From positions 1 to 64,000 of the forward strand of contig WOYY01000061.1 in assembly GCA_011620555.1 (NCBI GenBank): a DNA stretch of 64,000 nt, written 5' to 3'. The notes under the pieces are model-generated. The model saw only the letters and a program-made list of their open reading frames with translations, made no database searches and had not been told where the DNA came from. Positions 52,087 through 60,155 of this stretch are shown here, piece after piece. The first letter of the stretch is position 1. Every line of letters begins with the position of its first letter. The position numbers and the translations under genes are program-made. The stretch is from Anaerolineaceae bacterium. Its GTDB lineage: Bacteria > Chloroflexota > Anaerolineae > Anaerolineales > Anaerolineaceae.

Positions 52087-52092
52087 ATTATA
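52087..52092 (-). promoter_or_regulatory. -10 box of the glmS promoter
   Basis: TATAAT on the minus strand lies about 64 bases upstream of the ribozyme cleavage site. The -35 region falls inside the end of the YqeC-MocA gene and is not a good match. Confidence 0.55.
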
Positions 52093-52094
52093 CC

Positions 52095-53480
52095 CTACTC
52101 GACCGAATCGGATAGGAAATCATGGAATCCCGTCCCGCGTTCAGAATCCGGGAAATAAGCCCGTTGGAGCCGGGCGTAGCCGGCTTCATCATCCACATCC
52201 AGCGCGTTGCGCTCATCCACCCAATCCAGCCAGGCGGCTTGGAACTGGTCAAACACCGCCCGGCCGCCCTGATCGCCCTGGACCGTCCGCAGGGCATCAA
52301 AGGTTTCCCGGTCAAAGAGCACCGGGTTGGCGCGCCGCCCGGCGATCCGCGGCGCGGCGATGGGCAAACGGTTTGTGAAATAGGTCTCCAGCACAGCCCG
52401 GATCAAAGCCGGCGAGCACTGCGGCTGGTCGCTCATCAGGAACATGAGGGCCTGGCAATCCGGGGGCAGGGCCGCCAGCCCCGCTTTCAGTGAAGTGGAC
52501 TGCCCCGCCTGCCAATCGGGATTGGGCACAATTTTCACCGGCATACCGGCCAGGGCCGCGCGGATCGCTTCCGAATTGGCCCCTGTGACCACGATCAGAG
52601 GCGTCAGGCCAGCATCTAAGGCGTTTTGCACCACTTTGGCGATAAAGGTTCGTCCCTGCCAGCCCAGGAGTTGCTTGGGCCGCCCCAGACGCTGGCTACC
52701 CCCCGCCGCCAGGATCACGCCCGCCACCCGGCTGTGGACGCTGGGAATCGTCCCGCTCTTGCCGTCCTGCCGCAACGAACCGATCACAACCTTGTGAAAA
52801 ACATCTTCCACCGCCCCAGCGATCCAGTTAGCCTGCGAAAGCAGTCCAGGTGTCTCAGCCTGGTTGAGGAACAGGACTCGTTCCGCGGCGGACGGCAGCC
52901 CTTTGAGTCCGCCCTTCGGATCCCGCAGGACCTTCGCCAAACCCGCCGATGTGATAGCCTCACCGGGTTTCAGATCACTGAGCGCGGCAAAGCGTTCCGG
53001 CCGGTGAACGGTCGCCGCCTCCAGCGGCTGTCCCAAGACGCTCAGTCCGGCCACCACGATCACCTTCATCGCCCACGCCGGGACAGCGGGTTCATGCTCG
53101 GCCGGCGCTTTTAAGCTTTTCTGCCGGGCGCCATCCGCCTCGACCAGCAAAGTGAAGTTTCTCTGCTCGGCATACTGCCGGAGCGCTTCAAGCTGCTGGG
53201 GCGTCAGCGCGGTCAGGCGCTCATCTCGTCCAGTTGGGCCGGTAATCAACAAGGTGTCAAATGGTTCGGGAATCTTCTCAATCAAATCCTCACCGGGGAC
53301 AAGGATCAGGTGCCTCTCAGCCAGAGATGCCTGCCACGCCCCCAGATGGGTGGCCGTCGTCAGCAGGACCGGCCCCGGACCCGCCTTCGCCAGGGTGAAC
53401 ATCAGGCCGGTTTTCCCCCCCGCACCGGTCAGGGCCACGGTCTCTCCCGGGTGGATCGAGAAGGCGTGCAGAAGGTCCAA
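52095..53480 (-). CDS. YqeC-MocA fusion (molybdenum hydroxylase cofactor maturation)
   Basis: A 461-residue two-domain protein. Residues 1-240 match YqeC, an accessory protein of selenium-dependent molybdenum hydroxylases; a P-loop-like TGAGGKTGLM lies near residue 19, and L-V-E-A-D-G-A-R-Q-K-S-L-K-A-P follows. Residues 250-455 match molybdenum cofactor cytidylyltransferase/MobA-like nucleotidyltransferases: V-I-L-A-A-G-G-S-Q-R-L-G-R-P-K-Q-L-L, and later the F-L-M-S-D-Q-P metal site. It would convert MPT-Mo to the cytosine dinucleotide form, releasing pyrophosphate. It is the last gene of the hydroxylase operon. Confidence 0.88.
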   Translation of the reverse strand: MDLLHAFSIHPGETVALTGAGGKTGLMFTLAKAGPGPVLLTTATHLGAWQASLAERHLILVPGEDLIEKIPEPFDTLLITGPTGRDERLTALTPQQLEALRQYAEQRNFTLLVEADGARQKSLKAPAEHEPAVPAWAMKVIVVAGLSVLGQPLEAATVHRPERFAALSDLKPGEAITSAGLAKVLRDPKGGLKGLPSAAERVLFLNQAETPGLLSQANWIAGAVEDVFHKVVIGSLRQDGKSGTIPSVHSRVAGVILAAGGSQRLGRPKQLLGWQGRTFIAKVVQNALDAGLTPLIVVTGANSEAIRAALAGMPVKIVPNPDWQAGQSTSLKAGLAALPPDCQALMFLMSDQPQCSPALIRAVLETYFTNRLPIAAPRIAGRRANPVLFDRETFDALRTVQGDQGGRAVFDQFQAAWLDWVDERNALDVDDEAGYARLQRAYFPDSERGTGFHDFLSDSVE

Positions 53481-53488
53481 GGCCGGGG

Positions 53489-54301
53489 TCAGCCTTCCCA
53501 GAGCTGGCGGCGGATTTCAGGTTGGGTCAGCAGCGCTTCCAACACACCGCCGCCGATGGCCAGCGATTTCTCCGAAGCGTACCAGCAGCGGAAAACTTCC
53601 GGCCGAGGGTCCACATCCCCCACCTTCATCCCCTCCCGCACCGGCACGCCGTTATGGATCAGACCGCGCACCACGCCGTCAAAAGGCGCGACACAGGCTT
53701 CCCCAGCCACCAGCAGCAGCGGTTCGCCCTCTTTGACAGAATGGCCAATCGGCACCAGCGTTTCCACAATGCCCGTGGCCGGCGCATGCAGGATGCGTTC
53801 GGCCGCGAAAGCCTGCACCTTGCCGGGGATACCGGTATCCGGCTCCGGGCTGCCCTCCCAGTAGACCCGCCCCAAAAAGTGCCCGCGATTGGTCTCCACC
53901 GCAGCGTGGCAGTTTTCGTCCACAGTAAAGCCCGGCCCCAGTCCGATCACCAGGTCGGCAATTGTGAGGTCCAGCTCGGTTTCCTTTTTGCGCATCCGGG
54001 CATCCACCACCGCGACAGGGCGGAAATCCGTCAGCAGGTGCAGGTCCGGGTCAACGATCACCGGCACTTCACCCTTCGCCCAACAGCTTTCCATCTGGTC
54101 CGGGGCATCGATCAACCTGCCAGTGACTGCTTCAATCGTGGTTTCGCCGTCATAGACAGCCTGAGCAAAGGCCACGGACCGCCGCACGGCCAGGGGCTGG
54201 CTCCGTTCCACAACGACCACGTGAATGCCGGACCAATGCAATCGCAGCGCGACCCCACTGGCCAGGTCACCCCCGCCCCAGATCAGCACAAAGGGGATCA
54301 T
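53489..54301 (-). CDS. yqeB: YqeB-type selenium-dependent molybdenum hydroxylase system protein
   Basis: A 270-residue protein of the EF2563/YqeB family found with selenium-dependent molybdenum hydroxylases. The N-terminal Rossmann-like strand is V-L-I-W-G-G-G-D-L-A-S-G-V-A-L-R-L, and L-V-I-G-L-G-P-G-F-T and a conserved E-T-N-R-G-H are family markers. The exact reaction is not known; a role in inserting labile selenium or in cofactor delivery is proposed for the group. It overlaps the upstream Mo-subunit gene by four bases and precedes YqeC-MocA by eight. Confidence 0.88.
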   Translation of the reverse strand: MIPFVLIWGGGDLASGVALRLHWSGIHVVVVERSQPLAVRRSVAFAQAVYDGETTIEAVTGRLIDAPDQMESCWAKGEVPVIVDPDLHLLTDFRPVAVVDARMRKKETELDLTIADLVIGLGPGFTVDENCHAAVETNRGHFLGRVYWEGSPEPDTGIPGKVQAFAAERILHAPATGIVETLVPIGHSVKEGEPLLLVAGEACVAPFDGVVRGLIHNGVPVREGMKVGDVDPRPEVFRCWYASEKSLAIGGGVLEALLTQPEIRRQLWEG

Positions 54302-56508
54302 TTGATCTTTCCCAGGCCCCGCAGGACGCGTTCCGGTGTCAGGGGGAATTCATGGAACCAGACCCCGGTCGCGTCGTGCATCGCCGCCATGATCGCCGGC
54401 GCCAGCGGGAGATAGGGCATTTCCGCCATGCCCCGCGCGCCGTAAGGGCCATTCGGTTCGGCAAATTCAAGGATGACGGATTCCACCTCGTCCGGGATAT
54501 CCAGGACTGTTGGAATCAGGTAATTGGAGAGCATATTCGTCAGCACTTTGCCATCCTTCTGAATGAAGTTCTCCAAAATGGTGTACCCGGCCGCCTGGAT
54601 CAAAGCGCCTTCAATCTGCCCTTCAACCTGCATCGGGTTGATCGCCCTGCCGACATCGTCCGCACAGAGGATTTTTAGCAGGTGAATTTCACCGGTTTCC
54701 GTATCCACTTCCAATTCAACGGTTTCCGCAACATAGCCATAAGAAACGTTGGGATAAGACTCGCCGGTCTCCTGATCATAGGGCTGGGTCGGCGGAGCAA
54801 GGTATTTGTATTCAACCGTCAGCGGCCTATCATCCGTCTCCTGCCACTTCTTAAGCGCCAATTTGGCCGCGCCCAGAACGGCATTCCCACCCATAAAGGT
54901 CATCCGGGAGGCGGAGGAACTTCCGGCGTTGCCGGAGAAACCGGTATCCGATCCAATCATCTCCACCTTCTCAACCGGGATATTCAATTCTTCGGCGACG
55001 ATCTGGCGTAAAACCGTGTGAGCGCCCTGCCCAACATCCGCGCCGGCGTGGTGCAGGACAGCTTTTTCAATTTCCTGGTCCCCATACAAGTCAAGGATCG
55101 CCGTGCTGTTTTCGGCATAGCCAAACGAGAAACCGACATTCTTATAACCGCAGGCCACGCCGCGCCCGCGCTTGACAACGCCCTCCCCGGGCATCAGCGC
55201 CGGTCGCTGCCAGCCGTCCTCGGTCTTCTGCCAGCCCGATCGCTCCGCACAGGACGCCATGACGGACTTGATCGTCACACCCTTGGGTGGTTTAGTATTG
55301 ACCGAGAGAATCGAGTCGTCATCAATCAGGTTCCGCATCCGCAGTTCCACCGGGTCCATCCCAAGCGCTTCCGCCAGATGGTTCATCTGCATTTCCGCTT
55401 CAAAAGCGCCCTGCGGCCCGCCGAAGCCCCGGAAAGCGCCGCCGGGAATGTTGTTGGTATAAACCGATCGAGAATCAACGTACACGTTGGGGATTTCATA
55501 GGGGCCGGAGCACATCAGGGTCGCGTTGCCCTGAACCTTGTTGGTCGTATACATATAGGCGCCGCCATCCGCCAAAATATCAACTTTGGCCGCGAGGACC
55601 TTGCCGTCTTTGGTCGCGCCCCACTTCGCCCACAGTTTATAAGCATGGCGTTTGTGATGCCCGATAATCGATTCTTCCCGCGTCCAAATGATCTTGACCG
55701 GGCGGTCAATGCCGCGTTCATGCAGGCGCATGGTTGCCAGGGCCAGCACGATCTGCACAGACATATCCTCCCGCCCGCCAAAGGCGCCGCCGATCGCCGG
55801 ATAGATCACCCGGATCTTTTCCTCAGGCAGCCCGAGGGAATGAGCGATCTGTTCCCGATCCTCATGGGCCCATTGACCTGCGACGACCACCGTGATCCGC
55901 CCTTCCTCATCGTAATAGGAAATCCCGGCTTCCGGCTGCAGATAGGCATGCTCCTGCATCGGCGTGCGATATTCGCCTTCCACGATCACATCACACTTTT
56001 TGAAGGCTTCTTCCACGTCACCATGCCGGATCTTATAGTGCAGCATCAGGTTGGTTTCCCTATCAGGATGCAGCAGGGTCTGGTCCTTCAGGGCATTTTC
56101 CATCTCTGTCACCAGGGGGAGGTCCTCATAATTCACTTTGATTTTCTTCCGGGCGGCATCCGCAATCTCATTGCTCTCAGCCACCACTAATGCCACCTGG
56201 TCGCCCACAAAGCGCACCCGGTCCGCATAGGGTTTGGAAGAACCCGGCCCGCAGAGGACGGGCTGATCCGCAATGCCCAGCCCATACTCATTCACCGGCA
56301 CATCCCTGGCGGTTAGGACAGCGATCACACCCGCCATGGCCTCAGCCTCGGAAGTGTCAATGGCCTTCACGATCGCGTGAGGCCGGTCGGAAAAGAGGAC
56401 CTTCATGTAAAGCTGGTTGGGCCTATTGAAATCGCCGGGATAGAGCGCCGCTCCGGTGGCTTTGTCTTTTACGTCAAAACGTGCAATGGATTTTCCAAGG
56501 CTTGCCAT
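54298..56508 (-). CDS. Molybdenum hydroxylase, Mo-binding subunit (XDH/aldehyde oxidase family)
   Basis: A 736-residue large subunit that binds the molybdenum cofactor. Hammerhead domain (about residues 20-125) followed by the cofactor-binding domains. Cofactor contacts are G-G-A-F-G-G-R-E-D near residue 230 and A-F-R-G-F-G-G-P-Q-G-A-F with the substrate-site Arg, and the catalytic Glu is in Y-G-A-R-G-M-A-E-M-P near the C terminus. The partner is the FAD/2Fe-2S fusion 25 bases upstream. The substrate is not deducible. ATG 56508 has AAGGAG upstream; the long frame to 56784 would overlap the neighbour. Confidence 0.92.
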   Translation of the reverse strand: MASLGKSIARFDVKDKATGAALYPGDFNRPNQLYMKVLFSDRPHAIVKAIDTSEAEAMAGVIAVLTARDVPVNEYGLGIADQPVLCGPGSSKPYADRVRFVGDQVALVVAESNEIADAARKKIKVNYEDLPLVTEMENALKDQTLLHPDRETNLMLHYKIRHGDVEEAFKKCDVIVEGEYRTPMQEHAYLQPEAGISYYDEEGRITVVVAGQWAHEDREQIAHSLGLPEEKIRVIYPAIGGAFGGREDMSVQIVLALATMRLHERGIDRPVKIIWTREESIIGHHKRHAYKLWAKWGATKDGKVLAAKVDILADGGAYMYTTNKVQGNATLMCSGPYEIPNVYVDSRSVYTNNIPGGAFRGFGGPQGAFEAEMQMNHLAEALGMDPVELRMRNLIDDDSILSVNTKPPKGVTIKSVMASCAERSGWQKTEDGWQRPALMPGEGVVKRGRGVACGYKNVGFSFGYAENSTAILDLYGDQEIEKAVLHHAGADVGQGAHTVLRQIVAEELNIPVEKVEMIGSDTGFSGNAGSSSASRMTFMGGNAVLGAAKLALKKWQETDDRPLTVEYKYLAPPTQPYDQETGESYPNVSYGYVAETVELEVDTETGEIHLLKILCADDVGRAINPMQVEGQIEGALIQAAGYTILENFIQKDGKVLTNMLSNYLIPTVLDIPDEVESVILEFAEPNGPYGARGMAEMPYLPLAPAIMAAMHDATGVWFHEFPLTPERVLRGLGKIK

Positions 56509-56533
56509 ATTCTGCTCCTTCGCCTCTGCTCGC

Positions 56534-57946
56534 CTAAACCTGCTTCGATTGGGCCTGGCTTGCAACCTCAATCGCTTCAATGATCTTGTAATAGCCGGTG
56601 CACCGGCAAAGGTTACCGGTGATCGCCTGCCGGATCTCCGCCTGGGAGGGAGTCTGCCGCTCTTCCAGCAGCTTGGTTGCCGACATGATGAAGCCGGGGG
56701 TGCAGAAGCCGCATTGGATCGCGCCCCGCTCCACGAAGGCATCCTGCACGGGGCTGAGTTCATCGCCGACCTGCAGGCCCTCAATTGTCACAATTTCAGC
56801 GCCATGCGCCCTTGCCGCAGGCACCAGGCAGCTCATCACCGCCCGGCCATCCAGGAAAACGGTGCAGGCGCCGCATTCCCCTTCGGCGCAGCCTTCCTTG
56901 GTGCCCGTCAAGCCGGCCTCTTCCCGAATCAGGTTGAGCAGGGTCTTTTCAAAGCCGGTCGTGAAGTGATATTCCCTGCCGTTGATCCAGGTATGAATCG
57001 CCTGGCCGTCCCAGGGCACCATCGGCGGCCGGGTTTCCATCCCATCCCCCATCAGGAGGATCGCCTCAGCAGGCACCAGTTCCTTATCCACACCGTTCAT
57101 AATTGCCGTGAGCGCGCGTTTGGCGATCACACCGATCATATAATTCCGATAGTCGGCCGAACCGCGGATATCGGAGATCGGCCTGGCCGCCTGAGCGGTC
57201 AGTTCGCCGGCTTCCGCGATCACGCTTTCGCTCAAAGACTTCCCCTTCAGGAAAGTTTCTGCCCCTTCCGCGTGGATGATCGTCGGGGCGGCCGCCCCGA
57301 GCGTGATCCTGGCTTGCGAGATCAGATCGCCAGTCCTTTCCAGGATAACGGAAATATTGATGACCGAGATCGCCTGAGCCTTCCGCAAAGCGGTCTTGAT
57401 GAAGAACGAAGGTTGGATTTCAGTCAACCCTTTGAAGGCAATGTCCGTGATGATCTCATCCGGAGCCATCACGGTCCGGCGGACGCCGGTGTAGAATTCC
57501 GAAAGCGGGACAACCCGTTCACCTTTGGTGGAGCGCAGGGTCAATTTGGCGTTCAGGGCCATCAAGGGACTGATGGTATCGTTGGCAGGGGAAGCCGTCG
57601 CCAGGTTGCCCGCCACCGTCCCGCGGTTGCGGATTTGGGGCGAACCCACTTCCCAACAGGCCTGCAGCAGGGCAAAGGCCTTCTCCCGGATCAGGGGGGA
57701 TCCCACCACATGGTTATGTGTCACCGTTGGGCCAAGGTGGATCATGCCATCCGGGTCCTCCGTGATGCCATCCAGACCGGGGATCTTGGTGATGTCGATG
57801 ATCGTCTGGAGGTTTGGCCGGAGGCCGCGTTCGATCTCGAGGATCAAGTCCGTGCCGCCGGCGACGATCCGGGCAGTTTCGCCGGATTGCGAAAGCGCCT
57901 CAACTGCCTCGTCCAAAGATTCTGCCATAATATAGTTTTGCCACAT
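56534..57946 (-). CDS. Molybdenum hydroxylase FAD subunit fused to 2Fe-2S subunit
   Basis: A 470-residue fusion of two subunits that are usually separate. Residues 1-285 are the FAD-binding (CoxM-like) domain plus its C-terminal domain: V-A-G-G-T-D-L-I-L near the start, and G-T-V-A-G-N-L-A-T-A-S for FAD binding. Residues about 310-470 are the CoxS-like domain with both clusters: E-G-C-A-E-G-E-C-G-A-C-T-V-F for the plant-type 2Fe-2S, and C-G-F-C-T-P-G and C-R-C-T-G-Y-Y-K for the helical 2Fe-2S. Electrons would run from Mo through the clusters to FAD. The start at 57946 follows AAGGAGAG. Confidence 0.9.
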   Translation of the reverse strand: MWQNYIMAESLDEAVEALSQSGETARIVAGGTDLILEIERGLRPNLQTIIDITKIPGLDGITEDPDGMIHLGPTVTHNHVVGSPLIREKAFALLQACWEVGSPQIRNRGTVAGNLATASPANDTISPLMALNAKLTLRSTKGERVVPLSEFYTGVRRTVMAPDEIITDIAFKGLTEIQPSFFIKTALRKAQAISVINISVILERTGDLISQARITLGAAAPTIIHAEGAETFLKGKSLSESVIAEAGELTAQAARPISDIRGSADYRNYMIGVIAKRALTAIMNGVDKELVPAEAILLMGDGMETRPPMVPWDGQAIHTWINGREYHFTTGFEKTLLNLIREEAGLTGTKEGCAEGECGACTVFLDGRAVMSCLVPAARAHGAEIVTIEGLQVGDELSPVQDAFVERGAIQCGFCTPGFIMSATKLLEERQTPSQAEIRQAITGNLCRCTGYYKIIEAIEVASQAQSKQV

Positions 57947-57959
57947 ACGACTTCTCTCC

Positions 57960-58748
57960 TTAGGCTTTGCGAAAGTGCCGCTTGCCCTCATTGCGAATGG
58001 CGGTGATCTCCGCCATGATGCTGACTGCGATTTCATCGGGGGTTTCCGCGTTGATCTCCAGACCAATCGGGGATTTAACCCGGTCAATTTGTTCCTGAGG
58101 CAGCCCGGCTTCCAGGAGCTTTTCCTGGCAGTGCGCCCAGCGCCGCTGGGAGCCAATCAGGCCGATATAGGGCGCGCCCGTCGCGAGAATGGGCGGCAGA
58201 CCTTTGAGGTCCACATCCACACTGCGCGTCACCAGCACAAAGTAGGTCTGCGGCCCAACAGGCACCCGCTCCGGCACCTGTTCGATCGGGATCGCCAGAT
58301 AGTCGTCCGCGCCCGGGACGGATTCCGGGGTGCAGAGTTCAGCCCGGTCATCACTGAGAACGACGCGGTAGCCCAGCCAGGAGGCCAGATGGACCACCGC
58401 GCGGCCGACATGCCCCGCGCCGATCACGACAACCGTCGGCGCACTCAGAAAGGGTTCGACGAAAATCGTCACCGTCCCTCCGCAGATCCCAGGGTCGCCC
58501 TTTTCAACGTCGATCAGTTCATAGCGGAGGAAGCGCGTCCGCCCATCTGCCATCGCCGCCAGAGCTTCCTGCAAAACGAGTTTTTCCGTCTCACCCCCGC
58601 CCACAGTCCCCTCAAAGCGGCCATCGGCAAAGACCAGCATCTTCGTGCCGGGGTGCCGGGGGACCGACCCCGTGGTGTTGACCACCGTGCAGAGGGCAAC
58701 CGCTTGGCCGCCGTGGATGGCTTCATTCAGGCGATCCAGCAGGGCCAT
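57960..58748 (-). CDS. xdhC: XdhC-family molybdenum cofactor insertion chaperone
   Basis: A 262-residue chaperone that binds sulfurated molybdenum cofactor and hands it to the hydroxylase apoprotein. It has the N-terminal XdhC domain with T-G-S-V-P-R-H-P-G-T-K-M-L and G-G-G-E-T-E, and a Rossmann domain that begins V-V-V-I-G-A-G-H-V-G-R-A-V. The C-terminal I-G-L-I-G-S-Q-R-R and S-P-I-G-L-E-I-N-A-E-T-P-D-E-I-A motif is the family signature. ATG 58748 is seven bases after GGAGG. It starts two bases after the pyrophosphatase gene ends. Confidence 0.93.
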   Translation of the reverse strand: MALLDRLNEAIHGGQAVALCTVVNTTGSVPRHPGTKMLVFADGRFEGTVGGGETEKLVLQEALAAMADGRTRFLRYELIDVEKGDPGICGGTVTIFVEPFLSAPTVVVIGAGHVGRAVVHLASWLGYRVVLSDDRAELCTPESVPGADDYLAIPIEQVPERVPVGPQTYFVLVTRSVDVDLKGLPPILATGAPYIGLIGSQRRWAHCQEKLLEAGLPQEQIDRVKSPIGLEINAETPDEIAVSIMAEITAIRNEGKRHFRKA

Positions 58749-58750
58749 AC

Positions 58751-60130
58751 TCAATCCTCCAGCAAACTGAATACTACCGGCAAGAGCTGCTTCTTGCGAG
58801 AAACCACGCCTGTTGCCAGGCGGGTCCCATCGGCGAGCGGCCGGTAAGGCAATTCTTCCAGAACCGCGGGTGCATCCACCATCAGAAGCCGGCTGTCGCC
58901 CTGCACCACGTCCGTCACCATCAGCATGGCAAAGTCGAGGCTCCGGCGTTCGCGCAGTTCCTGCAGCGCATCCCGCAGCGGTTCGAGGTAATCGTTCAGT
59001 TCATACAAATCCGAGACCTCCGCCTGCGCAATCGCAAAGCGGGTGTTGCCCGTCTCGTATTGTTTCATATCGGTGGTGACAACATCCAGCGGGTCCCGGC
59101 TGGCAAGACCAGTCCCAGCGGCCAGCACTTTTTCGCCGAAGCCCTGAATGGTCTCGCCTTCCAGCGGCGCACCCCAAACAAAAGCCCAGCGCGCCAGGCG
59201 GTCCGCTGCCTGGTGGTCCCGCTCCGTCGTGGTTGGCGAGGTCATCACCAGGGTATCAGAGAGCAGCCCGGCGAGCATCAGCCCGGCCAGTTCCGGCGGC
59301 GCGCTCAGGCCCGCATCCTCAATTAATTCCGAGACCAGGGTGCTCGTGCTGCCGACCACGTCCACGGTGAAGCGGATCGGTTCATGCGTGGTCGGATTCC
59401 CCAGGCGGTGATGATCGAGGATCTCAATCAGTTCAGCCTCATCCAGCGAACCAAGGGCCTGCTGCGATTCGTTGTGATCCACCAGGATGATCTTCAACCG
59501 AGGCGGGTCAAGCAAGTCCCGCTGACGGCAGATGCCCAGATAGCGTTTGTTGTCATCCAATACCCAGAACTCATCCACCTCATCCCGCAAGAGCCGCCGA
59601 ATGACGTCCCGAATACGGGTCGTGGCGGAATAGCGGGCGATGTCCGTTTCCGCGGCTTCCTTGCAGGGGATCTCCAGCAGTTCCGCCATGGTCATGTCCT
59701 TATACCTCGGATGAGGCCCCATATGGCGGCTGAGGAAGTTGAACAGCGACTTGCCGGTGATCAGGCCGTAAGGTGTGCCGTCCGGGTTCACGACCGGGGC
59801 AATCCCGCCCGTCCGGTTGAGGATCGCCCAGGCTTCGCTCAACGGTCGTTCCGGCGTCACCGTATCCAGCCGGCGCATCACCGAATCAAAGCGGGGTGAG
59901 GCGTCGTTGAACAACAAGGGCGGTTCAAGGTTTAGCTCGCGCAAAACCCAGGAAGTCTGGCGGTTGATCGCGCCGGAACGGGCGGCAACGGCATTCGCGC
60001 CGTCCCGTTCCTGCAGCAGCCAGGCATAGCCCATCGCGGAAGCAATCGCGTCCGTATCCGGGTTGACATGGCCGATGACAAAAATGCGATTGGGATCGCG
60101 CAGATTGGGCATACTGTGAACACTTGCCAT
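58751..60130 (-). CDS. Family II (DHH) inorganic pyrophosphatase with CBS pair
   Basis: A 459-residue Mn-dependent pyrophosphatase with an inserted regulatory module. The N-terminal DHH part begins G-H-V-N-P-D-T-D-A-I-A-S-A. A CBS domain pair (about residues 85-205) follows. The DHH part then resumes with V-D-H-N-E and I-L-D-H-H-R-L-G, and the DHHA2 domain forms the C terminus. CBS-containing members are inhibited by AMP or ADP and activated by ATP or diadenosine polyphosphates. Its place inside the hydroxylase operon fits removal of the pyrophosphate made by the MocA step. Confidence 0.88.
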   Translation of the reverse strand: MASVHSMPNLRDPNRIFVIGHVNPDTDAIASAMGYAWLLQERDGANAVAARSGAINRQTSWVLRELNLEPPLLFNDASPRFDSVMRRLDTVTPERPLSEAWAILNRTGGIAPVVNPDGTPYGLITGKSLFNFLSRHMGPHPRYKDMTMAELLEIPCKEAAETDIARYSATTRIRDVIRRLLRDEVDEFWVLDDNKRYLGICRQRDLLDPPRLKIILVDHNESQQALGSLDEAELIEILDHHRLGNPTTHEPIRFTVDVVGSTSTLVSELIEDAGLSAPPELAGLMLAGLLSDTLVMTSPTTTERDHQAADRLARWAFVWGAPLEGETIQGFGEKVLAAGTGLASRDPLDVVTTDMKQYETGNTRFAIAQAEVSDLYELNDYLEPLRDALQELRERRSLDFAMLMVTDVVQGDSRLLMVDAPAVLEELPYRPLADGTRLATGVVSRKKQLLPVVFSLLED

Positions 60131-60155
60131 TATCTCTCTCGCCCTCTTCCTTCGA

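Noticed and set aside
55018..56190. 390-codon open frame on the plus strand
   Set aside because: Antisense to the molybdenum subunit at 54298-56508, with composition typical of a shadow frame.
56456..58006. 516-codon open frame on the plus strand
   Set aside because: Antisense to the FAD/2Fe-2S fusion gene; no ribosome binding site and no recognisable domain.
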